A stretch of DNA of 64,000 bases from Shewanella sp. Isolate13 (GTDB lineage Bacteria; Pseudomonadota; Gammaproteobacteria; Enterobacterales; Shewanellaceae): positions 27,228 through 91,227 of the forward strand of contig NZ_JAKEVD010000015.1 in NCBI RefSeq assembly GCF_022398325.1, written 5' to 3'. The position numbers were made by a program, and so were the translations under genes. Shown in pieces: positions 55,912 to 64,000 of the stretch. The notes below the pieces were generated by a model. That model had not been told where the DNA came from and did no database searches. It saw only the letters and a list, made by a program, of their open reading frames with translations. Positions within the stretch are counted from its first letter, which is position 1; each line of letters starts with the position of its first letter.

Positions 55912-56985
55912 ATGTCTAGCTTAGCAATGCGTCCCTGTGGAGATTTCCGCACTAGCTATAAGGCCGACAACACGATTTTTGAAACCAAGACGATACGATT
56001 GATAACGATGGCGGTGATAGCCCTTGCTTGCTGCGCACCTTGGTTGCTCGATGGTTATTTTCTTACGTTATTTATTCAGATTGCTTACTTGGGAATCGCC
56101 GCATTGGGACTAAATATTCTAGTGGGCTTTACCGGACAGATCTCGTTAGGACATGGCGCTTTCTTTGGATTCGGTGCGTTTGCATCGGCTTGGCTTAACA
56201 CCAGCTTTCAGATCCCTGTGGTGTTTTGTATTCCGCTTGCGGGCTTTCTCACCATGGCGGTGGGCATGATGTTTGGTATGCCTGCGGCGAGAATTAAGGG
56301 CTTATACCTCGCCATTGCCACACTTGCTGCTCAGTTCATCATTGAAGACTTCTTTGCAAGGGCTGAGTGGTTCTCTGGTGGTTCAGCAGGTTCGATGGCG
56401 GCGCCAGTTAACCTATTTGGTTTTGAGTTTGATAGTGACCAAAGCTTCTATTTCATCGCACTGTTTGCCTTGGTGTTTATGTATATCTGGGGTTGTAACT
56501 TGATGCGTAGCCGTGATGGTCGAGCCTTTGTTGCGGTGAGGGATCATTACCTTTCAGCAGAAATTATGGGGGTAAAGCTTAACAAGTACCGTTTGCTGTC
56601 ATTTGGGATCTCCTCTTTCTATGCCGGTATTGGCGGTGCGCTATACGCTCACTATTTAGGTTATGTGTCAGCGGAAGGTTTCACGATTTTCATGTCGATT
56701 CAATTCTTGGCCATGGTGATCATCGGCGGCCTTGGCTCAATCAAGGGAACCTTGATGGGCGTGGTGTTTATGGTGTTACTGCCAGAGGCGTTAGAGAGCG
56801 TAGTGAGTCTGATGAAGTACACCGACTGGGGCAATATTCCCATGGTGACCGATGGCTTAGCCTATATCAAAGAGATGGCGATTGGCTTGGTGATCATTTT
56901 GTTCCTTATTTTTGAACCTGAGGGATTAGCTCATCGCTGGGCGCAGATAAAGAACTATTGGAAGTTTTACCCATTTGCCTACTAA
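55912..56985 (+). CDS. LIV-type ABC transporter permease (LivM-like)
   Basis: 357 aa, about ten hydrophobic segments. The LivM hallmark LGLNILVGFTGQISLGHGAF is present, as is the coupling loop VAVRDHYLSAEIMGVKLNKY. The N-terminal 30 residues before the first segment are polar and longer than usual. The ATG at 55912 follows AAGGAG. With the LivH-like protein it forms the membrane channel of the importer. The binding-protein gene follows after 136 bp. Confidence 0.9.
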   Translation: MSSLAMRPCGDFRTSYKADNTIFETKTIRLITMAVIALACCAPWLLDGYFLTLFIQIAYLGIAALGLNILVGFTGQISLGHGAFFGFGAFASAWLNTSFQIPVVFCIPLAGFLTMAVGMMFGMPAARIKGLYLAIATLAAQFIIEDFFARAEWFSGGSAGSMAAPVNLFGFEFDSDQSFYFIALFALVFMYIWGCNLMRSRDGRAFVAVRDHYLSAEIMGVKLNKYRLLSFGISSFYAGIGGALYAHYLGYVSAEGFTIFMSIQFLAMVIIGGLGSIKGTLMGVVFMVLLPEALESVVSLMKYTDWGNIPMVTDGLAYIKEMAIGLVIILFLIFEPEGLAHRWAQIKNYWKFYPFAY

Positions 56986-57121
56986 AGCCTAATTGTTTGG
57001 CAACTAACACAGTGAAAACAAGATAAACGCAAGTGAGACGATAAGGCCGCAGATGTTGGGCAGGTGTGGCATTGAGTGCTCTAAACCTTACTTTAACGGA
57101 CGATATTGAAGGGATTAAACT

Positions 57122-58396
57122 ATGTATAAGAGTCATCATTACAATAAATACGCGAAACAGTTAGCCATTGGATTAGGTGCAAGCCTTAGCTGTTTGGCTA
57201 TGAGTTCTGCGGTTAGCGCCGAAGAAACCATTTTTGTCGGTCACTTGGCTGATATGTCTGGCCCGACGGCGTTTGTGGGCAAACCCTATGCAGATGGTGT
57301 GCGTGATTCGCTGGCCTATATTAATGCCAATGGCGGGATCGATGGCACTAAACTTGAGTATGAAACCATAGATTACGCTTACAAGGTGCCGCAAGCGATT
57401 GCTTCCTATAAGAAGTGGTTATCACGTAAAAACATGGTAGCGATGCAAGGCTGGGGCACGGCAGATACAGAAGCGCTGATCTCCTTTGCCGCCAAAGATA
57501 AGACCCCTATTTTTTCTGCGTCATACTCAGGCCATCTAACGGATCCACAAGGTAAAAACCCAAACACTAAGAAACCTGCTCCTTATAACTTTTTTTACGG
57601 CGCTTCCTATTCAGACTCTTGCCGCGGTTTGGTGCAGTGGGCCGCTGAAGATTGGAAGGCCAAAGGCGGTCAAGGCAAGCCCAAGTTTACCCACATTGGT
57701 GCTAACCATCCTTTCCCGAATGCGCCTAAAGCCGCTTGCGCAGAATATGCCACAGAACTAGGTTTTGATGTGCAGCCACCGGTTGTGATCTCGATGAAAC
57801 CCGGTGACTTTAAGGCTCAGTGTTTAAGCCTTAAAAGCTCTAAAACCAACTATGGCTACATAGGTAACTTAGGGGGCTCAGTGCAGTCGTTGATTAAGTC
57901 TTGCGATACTGTGGGCACCGAGATCCAGTTTATGTCCAATATCTGGGGCGGCGATAAACTGGTGTTTAAAGCGGCCGGTGCCGGTGTGAAAAACTATATC
58001 TTCCCAACAATGACGCCATTCTGGAGTGATGATGTACCTGGGATGGAGCTGGTTCGTAATATCTCCAAGATGTCTGATAACACAGGTGATAAGGAACGCT
58101 TACACCACTATATCCGTGGCGTGTGCTCAACCTACTTTATGAAAGAGTCAATGGAGTGGGCCAAGGCTAACGGCGGCGTGACTGGAGAGAACGTTAAGAA
58201 GGGCATGTATGTTCGTCAAAACTGGGTACCCAAAGGGCTAGAAGGCGTCTGTTTAGCGGCAACTTGGACGCCTGATGACCATAGAGGGATCAATAAGGTC
58301 AATATCTACAAGGGGAACTTCAACGGCGGTGATGTGCGAGTAGAGAAGGTTAACCAAGTCACCCTTGAACGTCGTGTTGATTGGTTAGGTTACTAA
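57122..58396 (+). CDS. Periplasmic substrate-binding protein of the LIV-type importer
   Basis: 424 aa. The signal peptide is at about 1-32 (ending VSAEE). The mature part is a type I periplasmic binding protein (HAAT family) opening with IFVGHLADMSGPTAFVGKPYADG, the usual LivJ pattern. It contains several cysteines (SCRG, AACAEYA, CLSLKSS, KSCD, GVCS) that could form disulfides. It is larger than LivJ (about 370 aa), like the aromatic and organic acid binders of the family. It gives the importer its specificity, and is the best place to look for the substrate. Confidence 0.87.
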   Translation: MYKSHHYNKYAKQLAIGLGASLSCLAMSSAVSAEETIFVGHLADMSGPTAFVGKPYADGVRDSLAYINANGGIDGTKLEYETIDYAYKVPQAIASYKKWLSRKNMVAMQGWGTADTEALISFAAKDKTPIFSASYSGHLTDPQGKNPNTKKPAPYNFFYGASYSDSCRGLVQWAAEDWKAKGGQGKPKFTHIGANHPFPNAPKAACAEYATELGFDVQPPVVISMKPGDFKAQCLSLKSSKTNYGYIGNLGGSVQSLIKSCDTVGTEIQFMSNIWGGDKLVFKAAGAGVKNYIFPTMTPFWSDDVPGMELVRNISKMSDNTGDKERLHHYIRGVCSTYFMKESMEWAKANGGVTGENVKKGMYVRQNWVPKGLEGVCLAATWTPDDHRGINKVNIYKGNFNGGDVRVEKVNQVTLERRVDWLGY

Positions 58397-58477
58397 ACAT
58401 CGCGCTACAGGCATCAGAAGCCTAGCAAACAGACCTTTAGTTTTGCTAGGCAGTCTCACCTATAGGTTGGAGTTGTT

Positions 58478-59296
58478 ATGACACAAGCAGTGCAGTTAAA
58501 ACCAGAAACCCCGCTTCTCTCCATCAATAATATTGAAGTGGTTTATGACGATGTTATTCAAGTTCTTCGTGGCGTCAGTATTGATGTTCCCCAAGGGGAA
58601 ATCGTGACTCTCCTCGGGCCAAACGGTGCGGGTAAGTCGACCACATTGAAAGCGATTTCGGGCTTACTTAAAACCGAGAATGGCGAGGTCTCCCGCGGTG
58701 ACATTTATTTTATGGGCGAGCGTATCGATGTGAAAAATGCCGAGGATGTAGTGCGTTCAGGCTTATTTCAGGTGATGGAGGGGCGTCGAATTGTCGAAGA
58801 TATGAGTGTTATTGAAAATCTGAAATTAGGGGCATATACCCGTAATGATGGCCAAGTGAACCAAGACATTGAGATGGTGTTTAACTATTTCCCTAGGCTT
58901 AAAGAACGTACAGGGCTTGCTGGGTATCTCTCAGGTGGAGAGCAGCAGATGCTCGCCATAGGGCGTGCGCTGATGGCTCGGCCCAAGATGATCTGTCTTG
59001 ACGAACCTTCCATGGGCTTATCACCGCTGTTGGTTAAAGAGGTGTTTGGCATTATTGAAAAGATCAATCGCGAGCAAGGGATCACTATGCTGCTGGTGGA
59101 GCAGAACGCCAATTATGCATTAAAAGCGGCGAACTATGGCTACATCATGGAGTCAGGTAAAATCGTGCTCGATGGCAGTAAAGAGATGCTGCTCAATAAT
59201 GAAGATGTGAAAGAGTTTTACCTAGGTGGGGGGAACGAAAAGCGCAAGAGCTTTAAAAATCTAAAATCATACAAGCGCCGTAAGCGTTGGTTATAA
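58478..59296 (+). CDS. LIV-type ABC transporter ATP-binding protein (LivF-like)
   Basis: 272 aa. Walker A is GPNGAGKSTTLKAIS, the signature LSGGEQQMLAIGRALMARP is canonical and Walker B is MICLDEPSMGL. After the normal end of LivF there is an extra strongly basic tail (residues about 252-272, KRKSFKNLKSYKRRKRWL), which ordinary LivF proteins lack. It is the second ATPase of the importer. The PaaK-like ligase gene follows 15 bp later, so it is in the same operon. Confidence 0.9.
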   Translation: MTQAVQLKPETPLLSINNIEVVYDDVIQVLRGVSIDVPQGEIVTLLGPNGAGKSTTLKAISGLLKTENGEVSRGDIYFMGERIDVKNAEDVVRSGLFQVMEGRRIVEDMSVIENLKLGAYTRNDGQVNQDIEMVFNYFPRLKERTGLAGYLSGGEQQMLAIGRALMARPKMICLDEPSMGLSPLLVKEVFGIIEKINREQGITMLLVEQNANYALKAANYGYIMESGKIVLDGSKEMLLNNEDVKEFYLGGGNEKRKSFKNLKSYKRRKRWL

Positions 59297-59311
59297 GTAG
59301 GAGTTGGCTTG

Positions 59312-60538
59312 ATGAACCTATTTTTTAAACCCGAAGAGGTGCAGGCTCCCGAATTAAGAGAACAGACATTAATGTCTGGATTGAGTGATTTTCTCAGCTA
59401 TAGCCGCAGATCTTGTCAGTATTACCAGAACACCTTAGCAGGAATAGATCTAAGCAAAGTTGATAATCGAGCAGCTTTGGCGGCGTTGCCAATCACCCGC
59501 AAGTCAGACTTGATAGAGCTGCAAAAGATAGACATGCCTTTCGCTGGAATTGTCCCAGAGGCTAAGCGACCTGAGCGAGTATTTCAGTCTCCAGGACCCA
59601 TTTACGAACCCGAGTTTGATAAACAAGATTGGTGGCGACTGGGGCAAGCATTTTATGCAGCAGATTTTCGGGCCGGAGATGTAGTGCAAAACTGCTTATC
59701 GTATCATCTCACACCCGGTGGCTTTATCCTGGATTCAGGTGCGCGGGCTTGTGGTTGTAGCGTGATCCCCGCCGGTCCCGGACAAGGGGAACTGCAGCTA
59801 GAGATGATAGAGAATCTTCGTCCTAACGGCTATTGCGGCACGCCTTCATTCCTGCATATCTTGCTAGAAAAGGCCAAAGAGCATGGCAAGGATATCTCCT
59901 CGATATCGAAAGCGTTAGTCACTGGCGAAGCCTTGAGTGCTCAGCTAAGAGCGACTTTTGAGCTAGCTGATATTCAAGTCAAGCAGGCCTATGCCACAGC
60001 AGACATAGGACTGATCGCTTATGAAAGTGTGGCCGATGAAGGTTTGGTTGTTGCTGAAGATATTATCCTTGAAATTGTCCGCCCAGGTAGTTTAGAACCT
60101 GTTAGCAGAGGGGAAGTAGGTGAGGTTGTGATTACTCGCTTAGATAAAGATTATCCACTCATACGTTTTGCTACTGGTGATCTTAGTGCAGAGCTATCAG
60201 GTCAAAGCCCTTGCGGTAGAACCAATATGCGTATTAAAGGTTGGTTAGGACGCGCAGATCAGACGACTAAGGTCAAAGGTTTATTCATTCATCCAGAGCA
60301 GGTTGAGCGTATCAGGCTAGCCCATGCAGGCATAGCTAAGGTTAGGCTAGTGGTTTCTAAAGATGATCATAAAGACTGTATGTGTCTTATGTGTGAATTA
60401 ACAGATGCTAGCATCTGTCTTGACGGGCAGGCGGTTCAAGAGACCATTCGAGCGTTCACACAGCTTTCTGGGACGGTTAAGTTTGTTACGGCTGGCAGCT
60501 TACCCGATGACGGGGTGGTGATTGATGATCAAAGATAA
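59312..60538 (+). CDS. Phenylacetate-CoA ligase-like AMP-forming enzyme
   Basis: 408 aa from the ATG at 59312, eight bases after AGGAG; the TTG just before is an alternative. It resembles the PaaK branch of adenylate-forming enzymes: the region SCQYYQNTLAGIDLSKV, then NGYCGTPSFLHILLEKAKEHG, VTGEALSAQLRATFE and the late TGDLSAELSG. The usual SSGTTG-type P-loop is not recognisable; the corresponding part reads FQSPGPIYEPE, so ATP binding and activity are open. It is the last gene of the importer operon and the second CoA-ligase-like gene in it. It may be a scaffold or act on a different acid from the first. Confidence 0.78.
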   Translation: MNLFFKPEEVQAPELREQTLMSGLSDFLSYSRRSCQYYQNTLAGIDLSKVDNRAALAALPITRKSDLIELQKIDMPFAGIVPEAKRPERVFQSPGPIYEPEFDKQDWWRLGQAFYAADFRAGDVVQNCLSYHLTPGGFILDSGARACGCSVIPAGPGQGELQLEMIENLRPNGYCGTPSFLHILLEKAKEHGKDISSISKALVTGEALSAQLRATFELADIQVKQAYATADIGLIAYESVADEGLVVAEDIILEIVRPGSLEPVSRGEVGEVVITRLDKDYPLIRFATGDLSAELSGQSPCGRTNMRIKGWLGRADQTTKVKGLFIHPEQVERIRLAHAGIAKVRLVVSKDDHKDCMCLMCELTDASICLDGQAVQETIRAFTQLSGTVKFVTAGSLPDDGVVIDDQR

Positions 60539-60579
60539 AAAATAGAAGAGCTGTTTAATTAACATAATAAAAATCAATA

Positions 60580-60612
60580 AAAAAACGCCGATGATGTCAT
60601 CGGCATTTTTTA
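60580..60612. terminator. Bidirectional terminator between the importer operon and proS
   Basis: GCCGATGA (60587-60594) pairs with TCATCGGC (60597-60604) around TG, with a run of A before and a run of T after. It ends both the importer operon and proS. Confidence 0.9.
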
Positions 60613-60646
60613 TTGTTCTAGCGAACGGTCTGTTAAGATCTGGTGA

Positions 60647-62359
60647 TTAAGCTTGTTGCGCTTTTAAGAACTCAACGATTTCGTCTAGTGGGATATCTTG
60701 CTTCTCACCCGTGCGGCGGTTCTTGTATTCGAACATACCGTTATCGATGTTGCGATCACCAATAACTACTACGTGTGGAATACCGATAAGCTCCATATCG
60801 GCAAACATCACGCCTGGACGCTCTTTACGGTCATCGAACATCACTTCCATACCCGCATCGTTTAGATCTTGATATAGCTTCTCGGCGATATCCTTAACGC
60901 GGTGTGACTTGTGCATGTTCATCGGCAAAATACCAACGGTGAACGGTGCAATCGCATCTGGCCAGATAATACCGCGGTCATCGTTGTTCTGCTCAATTGC
61001 AGCGGCAACCATACGGCTAACACCTACACCGTAGCAACCCATAAGCAGCGTCTGTGACTTGCCGTTTTGGTCAAGTACGTTAGCATTCATAGCTTCAGAA
61101 TAGTTGGTACCTAGCTGGAAGATGTGGCCAACTTCGATACCACGAAGTAGTGCGATAGTCCCTTTACCACATGGGCTAGGCTCACCTTCGATGATGTTAC
61201 GTAGATCGAATGCTGCAGCTTCTGGAAGATCGCGCTCCCAGTTGATGCCGAAGTAGTGTTTGCCATCTTGGTTTGCACCCGCGCCGAAGTCGCTCATGAT
61301 GCTAACGCTGTGATCAACAAATACAGGCATATTTAGGCCTACAGGACCGATTGAGCCAGCGCCTGCACCGACAGCGTCCCGAATTTCCGCGTCAGTTGCA
61401 AATTCAAATGGGGCTAATACCGCATCTAATTTCTCAGCTTTCACTTCGTTTAGCTCGTGGTCGCCACGGATAACGATAGCCACTAGTGGCGCTTCTTCAG
61501 TCGAACCCTTAACGATAAGTGTCTTAACCGTTTTTTCAATCGCGATACCATGCTGCTCAACAAGCTCTGCAATGGTCTTAGCGTTTGGTGTGTCGACAAG
61601 GGTCATTTCGCTTGTTGCTGCTTGACGAGTGTCAGTTGGCATTGGTGCTTCACATTTTTCAATGTTCGCTGCGTAATCACTTTCCGTTGAGTAAGCGATT
61701 AAGTCTTCACCACTGTTCGCTAATACATGGAACTCGTGTGACATGCTGCCACCGATAGAGCCTGTATCTGCCATTACTGGGCGGAAGGCTAGGCCTAAAC
61801 GAGTTAAGATGTTGCTATAAGCTTGGAACATCGCCTCATAGGTCTCATCCATGGTTTCTTGATCTAAATGGAAAGAGTAAGCATCTTTCATCAAGAATTC
61901 ACGTGAGCGCATGACACCAAAACGTGGACGAACTTCGTCACGGAACTTAGTTTGAATCTGGTATAGGTTAAGCGGCAACTGCTTATAAGAGTTGATCTCT
62001 TTACGCACGATGTCGGTGATCACTTCTTCGTGAGTTGGGCCTAGAACGAAGTCACGGTTGTGACGATCTTGGAAACGAAGCAGTTCAGGACCAAACTTGT
62101 CAAAACGACCCGTTTCAACCCAAAGATCCGCAGGTTGAACCATAGGCATAAGGATCTCAACGCCGCCTGCTTTGTTCATCTCTTCACGAACAATAGCTTC
62201 GATTTTACGCAGTACACGTAAACCTGTCGGCAACCAGCTGTATAAGCCTGATGCGTTACGACGGATCATACCCGCACGTAACATTAACTGATGACTAACG
62301 ACCTCTGCATTGGCAGGAGTTTCTTTTTGAGTTGATAGCAGGTACTTGCTTACGCGCAT
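60647..62359 (-). CDS. proS: Prolyl-tRNA synthetase
   Basis: 570 aa, E. coli length (572). Class II synthetase: motif 2 includes [19 protein letters not shown], motif 3 is [14 protein letters not shown]; between them is the 180-residue editing (INS) domain with [20 protein letters not shown], which clears mischarged Ala-tRNA. The anticodon-binding domain is C-terminal. A good promoter lies 35-60 bp upstream. It is monocistronic and unrelated to the neighbouring importer. Confidence 0.97.
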   Translation of the reverse strand: MRVSKYLLSTQKETPANAEVVSHQLMLRAGMIRRNASGLYSWLPTGLRVLRKIEAIVREEMNKAGGVEILMPMVQPADLWVETGRFDKFGPELLRFQDRHNRDFVLGPTHEEVITDIVRKEINSYKQLPLNLYQIQTKFRDEVRPRFGVMRSREFLMKDAYSFHLDQETMDETYEAMFQAYSNILTRLGLAFRPVMADTGSIGGSMSHEFHVLANSGEDLIAYSTESDYAANIEKCEAPMPTDTRQAATSEMTLVDTPNAKTIAELVEQHGIAIEKTVKTLIVKGSTEEAPLVAIVIRGDHELNEVKAEKLDAVLAPFEFATDAEIRDAVGAGAGSIGPVGLNMPVFVDHSVSIMSDFGAGANQDGKHYFGINWERDLPEAAAFDLRNIIEGEPSPCGKGTIALLRGIEVGHIFQLGTNYSEAMNANVLDQNGKSQTLLMGCYGVGVSRMVAAAIEQNNDDRGIIWPDAIAPFTVGILPMNMHKSHRVKDIAEKLYQDLNDAGMEVMFDDRKERPGVMFADMELIGIPHVVVIGDRNIDNGMFEYKNRRTGEKQDIPLDEIVEFLKAQQA

Positions 62360-62728
62360 TACCGGTGTCCAAATTTGAGTTGAATGGGCGCTATTTTATC
62401 ACTTGTAGGCTTTCTGTCACCTATGGATTTTGTGATTTGGTGGAATTTATTGGCTAGGTCTAGCCTACCAGTGTAATCGGATGCAACATCCAGCCATTAA
62501 GCTGTTAAAAATTAAGCAAAACAGTTGAGTAAGTGGCAGAGAGGGAGGGGTTTCTTATCTCGGACTGCATAGCTAAGTTTTAGCCCGAAGTGCGTGGCAA
62601 AGCCATCGGTCACGATTGAGCTAAACTTGATTAAGTCATTTGAGTAAGAGTTTATATTTTATTGAGCCTATCCTTCTGGGGCTGCTTGAACGATGTGAAC
62701 TCAATAGTCTATCGAAAGGGACTAAGTT
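62360..62728. other. Spacer between proS and the nitrilase gene
   Basis: 369 bp between divergent genes. Apart from the proS promoter, an inverted repeat GGCTAG-GT-CTAGCC near 62452-62465 is the only structure seen. No ORF, tRNA or terminator. Confidence 0.4.
62393..62420 (-). promoter_or_regulatory. proS promoter
   Basis: On the minus strand GTGACA (62420-62415), 16 bp, TAAAAT (62398-62393), then GCGCCC. Both hexamers match consensus in five of six positions. Predicted leader about 27 nt. The GC-rich discriminator fits growth-rate control. Confidence 0.65.
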
Positions 62729-63673
62729 ATGAAAAAAGTCGCTATTATTCAAGAATCGCCTTGTGTGCTCGATAAAAAGGCAACCATCCGCAAAGCTGTC
62801 GAAATTATTCATTCGGTATCGGAGAAGGGGGCTGAACTTATCGTTTTTCCCGAGGCATTTATTCCTGGGTATCCTGCGTGGATATGGCGATTAAGACCAG
62901 GAGCAGACTGGGGAATTTGTGAGGCCTTACATACACGTTTGCTGCAAAACTCGGTAGATTTGTCCTCGGACGATATCAAACCGTTGCTTGAGGTGGCAAA
63001 AGAGAGGAAGGTGACCTTGGTTTGCGGCTTAAACGAACGCGATAATGGCAATAGCCAATCAACCATCTATAACACCGCCATTACCATTGATACCCAAGGG
63101 AAAATAGTCAACCATCACCGTAAACTCATGCCGACTAACCCTGAGCGCATGGTTTGGGGATTTGGTGACGGCCATGGTTTAAATGTGGTTGCGACTCCGG
63201 TTGGGAAAGTTGGCAGCTTAATATGTTGGGAGAATTATATGCCTCTGGCGAGATACTCCCTGTATTCACAGGGGATAGAGATATATATCGCACCCACTTA
63301 TGATAGCGGCGAAGCTTGGATTGGTACTATGCAACATATTGCCAGAGAGGGAAAATGTTGGGTACTTTGTTGTGGCGTCGCGCTGCAACGAGCCGATTTA
63401 CCAGAAGACTTTCCAGATCTAGATAGACTCTATCCCGCTGATGAAGATTGGATTAACCCCGGTGATTCCGTCATTGTATCCCCGAGTGGTGAAATTATGG
63501 CTGGACCCTTATCTAAAGAGAAAGGTTACCTACTCCTAGATATTGAAGTTGAAAAGGCGGCGAATTCTAAGCGTGCGCTGGATGTTGCGGGGCATTATTC
63601 GAGGCCGGATGTGTTTAAACTAGAGGTCGATAAGTCTCGCCAGTCACCAGTCAGATTTAAGAATGAGAGTTAA
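62729..63673 (+). CDS. Nitrilase
   Basis: 314 aa member of the carbon-nitrogen hydrolase superfamily, branch 1. The catalytic triad is E42 (FPEAFIPGYP), K132 (HRKLMPT) and C166 (LICWENYMPLARYSLY); the CWENYMPL form is that of true nitrilases, which turn nitriles into acids and ammonia, not amidases. No signal peptide, so cytoplasmic. The substrate is unknown; arylacetonitrile- or aliphatic-type cannot be told apart here. It is divergent from proS. The product would be a carboxylic acid, but no link to the acid-CoA cluster is shown. A small GAAA-loop hairpin follows. Confidence 0.87.
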   Translation: MKKVAIIQESPCVLDKKATIRKAVEIIHSVSEKGAELIVFPEAFIPGYPAWIWRLRPGADWGICEALHTRLLQNSVDLSSDDIKPLLEVAKERKVTLVCGLNERDNGNSQSTIYNTAITIDTQGKIVNHHRKLMPTNPERMVWGFGDGHGLNVVATPVGKVGSLICWENYMPLARYSLYSQGIEIYIAPTYDSGEAWIGTMQHIAREGKCWVLCCGVALQRADLPEDFPDLDRLYPADEDWINPGDSVIVSPSGEIMAGPLSKEKGYLLLDIEVEKAANSKRALDVAGHYSRPDVFKLEVDKSRQSPVRFKNES

Positions 63674-63684
63674 GAACTCGAGTT

Positions 63685-63712
63685 AATAAGCGAAAGCTTA
63701 TTTCGTTGTGTT
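63685..63712 (+). terminator. Hairpin after the nitrilase gene
   Basis: AATAAGC (63685-63691) pairs with GCTTATT (63696-63702) around a GAAA tetraloop, then TCGTTGTGTT. The stem is short and AT-rich, so efficiency is doubtful. Confidence 0.55.
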
Positions 63713-63836
63713 AATTTTGAGTAAGGCGTCTTTATATTGGACATATATAGCGGCTATCCCTTTAGTGAACTAAGTGCTAGATTAGGATCGAAGGCAGTCG
63801 CGCTATCCTAGGCGTTTTTTGAGATAAGTTCAGATA

Positions 63837-64000
63837 ATGGTATTGATATTTTTACCCCTGCTCCTAGTGTTATTTAAATACCGAGAGCTTGGACGTTTTG
63901 AGTGGCTTTTTAGTGGGCTTTTCTTGGTCTATGGGCTGGCGCTAATGGGGGCTCAGGTGCCGCTAAGTTCTAGGCTTGGCGGACTGTATTTAGCCGTGCC
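63837..64000 (+). CDS. N-terminal part of a membrane protein (cut by window edge)
   Basis: An open frame from ATG 63837 to the edge, 54 codons. An in-frame TAA at 63825-63827 limits the start to this ATG. It begins with a hydrophobic segment (MVLIFLPLLLVLFKY), a short polar turn with RELGRFEW, and a second segment (LFSGLFLVYGLALMGAQVPL). This is likely an integral membrane protein. I do not recognise the family, and the ribosome binding site is weak. Confidence 0.5.
   Translation, partial: MVLIFLPLLLVLFKYRELGRFEWLFSGLFLVYGLALMGAQVPLSSRLGGLYLAV

Noticed and set aside
1..64000. tRNA or rRNA genes, insertion sequences, prophage
   Set aside because: I looked through the intergenic regions and found no cloverleaf, rRNA-like stretch, transposase, integrase or terminal inverted repeats.

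Overview
The window is a contiguous stretch of a gammaproteobacterial chromosome that looks like Shewanella. The grounds are gene content and order: a long essential block running dapD, glnD, map, rpsB, tsf, pyrH, frr, uppS, cdsA, dxr, rseP, bamA, skp, lpxD, fabZ, lpxA, lpxB, rnhB, dnaE, tilS; lineage-typical small families (Syd, DUF2310, DUF3192, DUF2789, DUF3301, DUF3549, DUF3718); and a phosphopantetheinyl transferase of the kind that serves polyunsaturated fatty acid synthases. No transposase, prophage, CRISPR array, tRNA or rRNA gene was seen.

Layout. 1-7.7 kb: the 3' part of an EF-G-like GTPase, a phosphopantetheinyl transferase, a secreted alkylsulfatase with a divergent LysR regulator, queF and syd. 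7.8-15.9 kb: small conserved genes, a GNAT enzyme and an Mpo1-like membrane protein, then about 1.1 kb without protein genes that holds two tandem CsrB-family small RNAs, each with its own UvrY/GacA-type upstream box and its own terminator. After that come DUF3301/DUF3549 genes and a yqcC-truC-yqcA group in which yqcC is frameshifted at a run of ten T. 16-41 kb: the translation, isoprenoid, outer-membrane-assembly and lipid A block, followed by dnaE and tilS. 41-46 kb: a diguanylate cyclase, a CPA2 cation/proton antiporter, an SGNH hydrolase and a patatin-like lipase. 46.6-60.5 kb: a two-component pair resembling CrbS/CrbR (MxtR/ErdR), then a DcaP-like porin and a complete LIV-type ABC importer whose genes are interleaved with two different AMP-forming acyl-CoA ligases. 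60.6-64 kb: proS, a nitrilase and the start of a membrane protein.

How the parts may work together. The essential block couples ribosome production (rpsB with a structured autoregulatory leader and a GC-rich discriminator promoter) to envelope synthesis. The CsrB pair would titrate CsrA under BarA/UvrY control. The 51-60.5 kb cluster has the parts list of an uptake-and-activation system for an organic acid: outer-membrane channel, binding protein, two permeases, two ATPases and two CoA ligases. The neighbouring CrbS/CrbR-like pair belongs to a family that controls acetate and short-chain carboxylate use. The substrate is not readable from sequence. This cluster and the tandem CsrB locus are the two places most worth attention.
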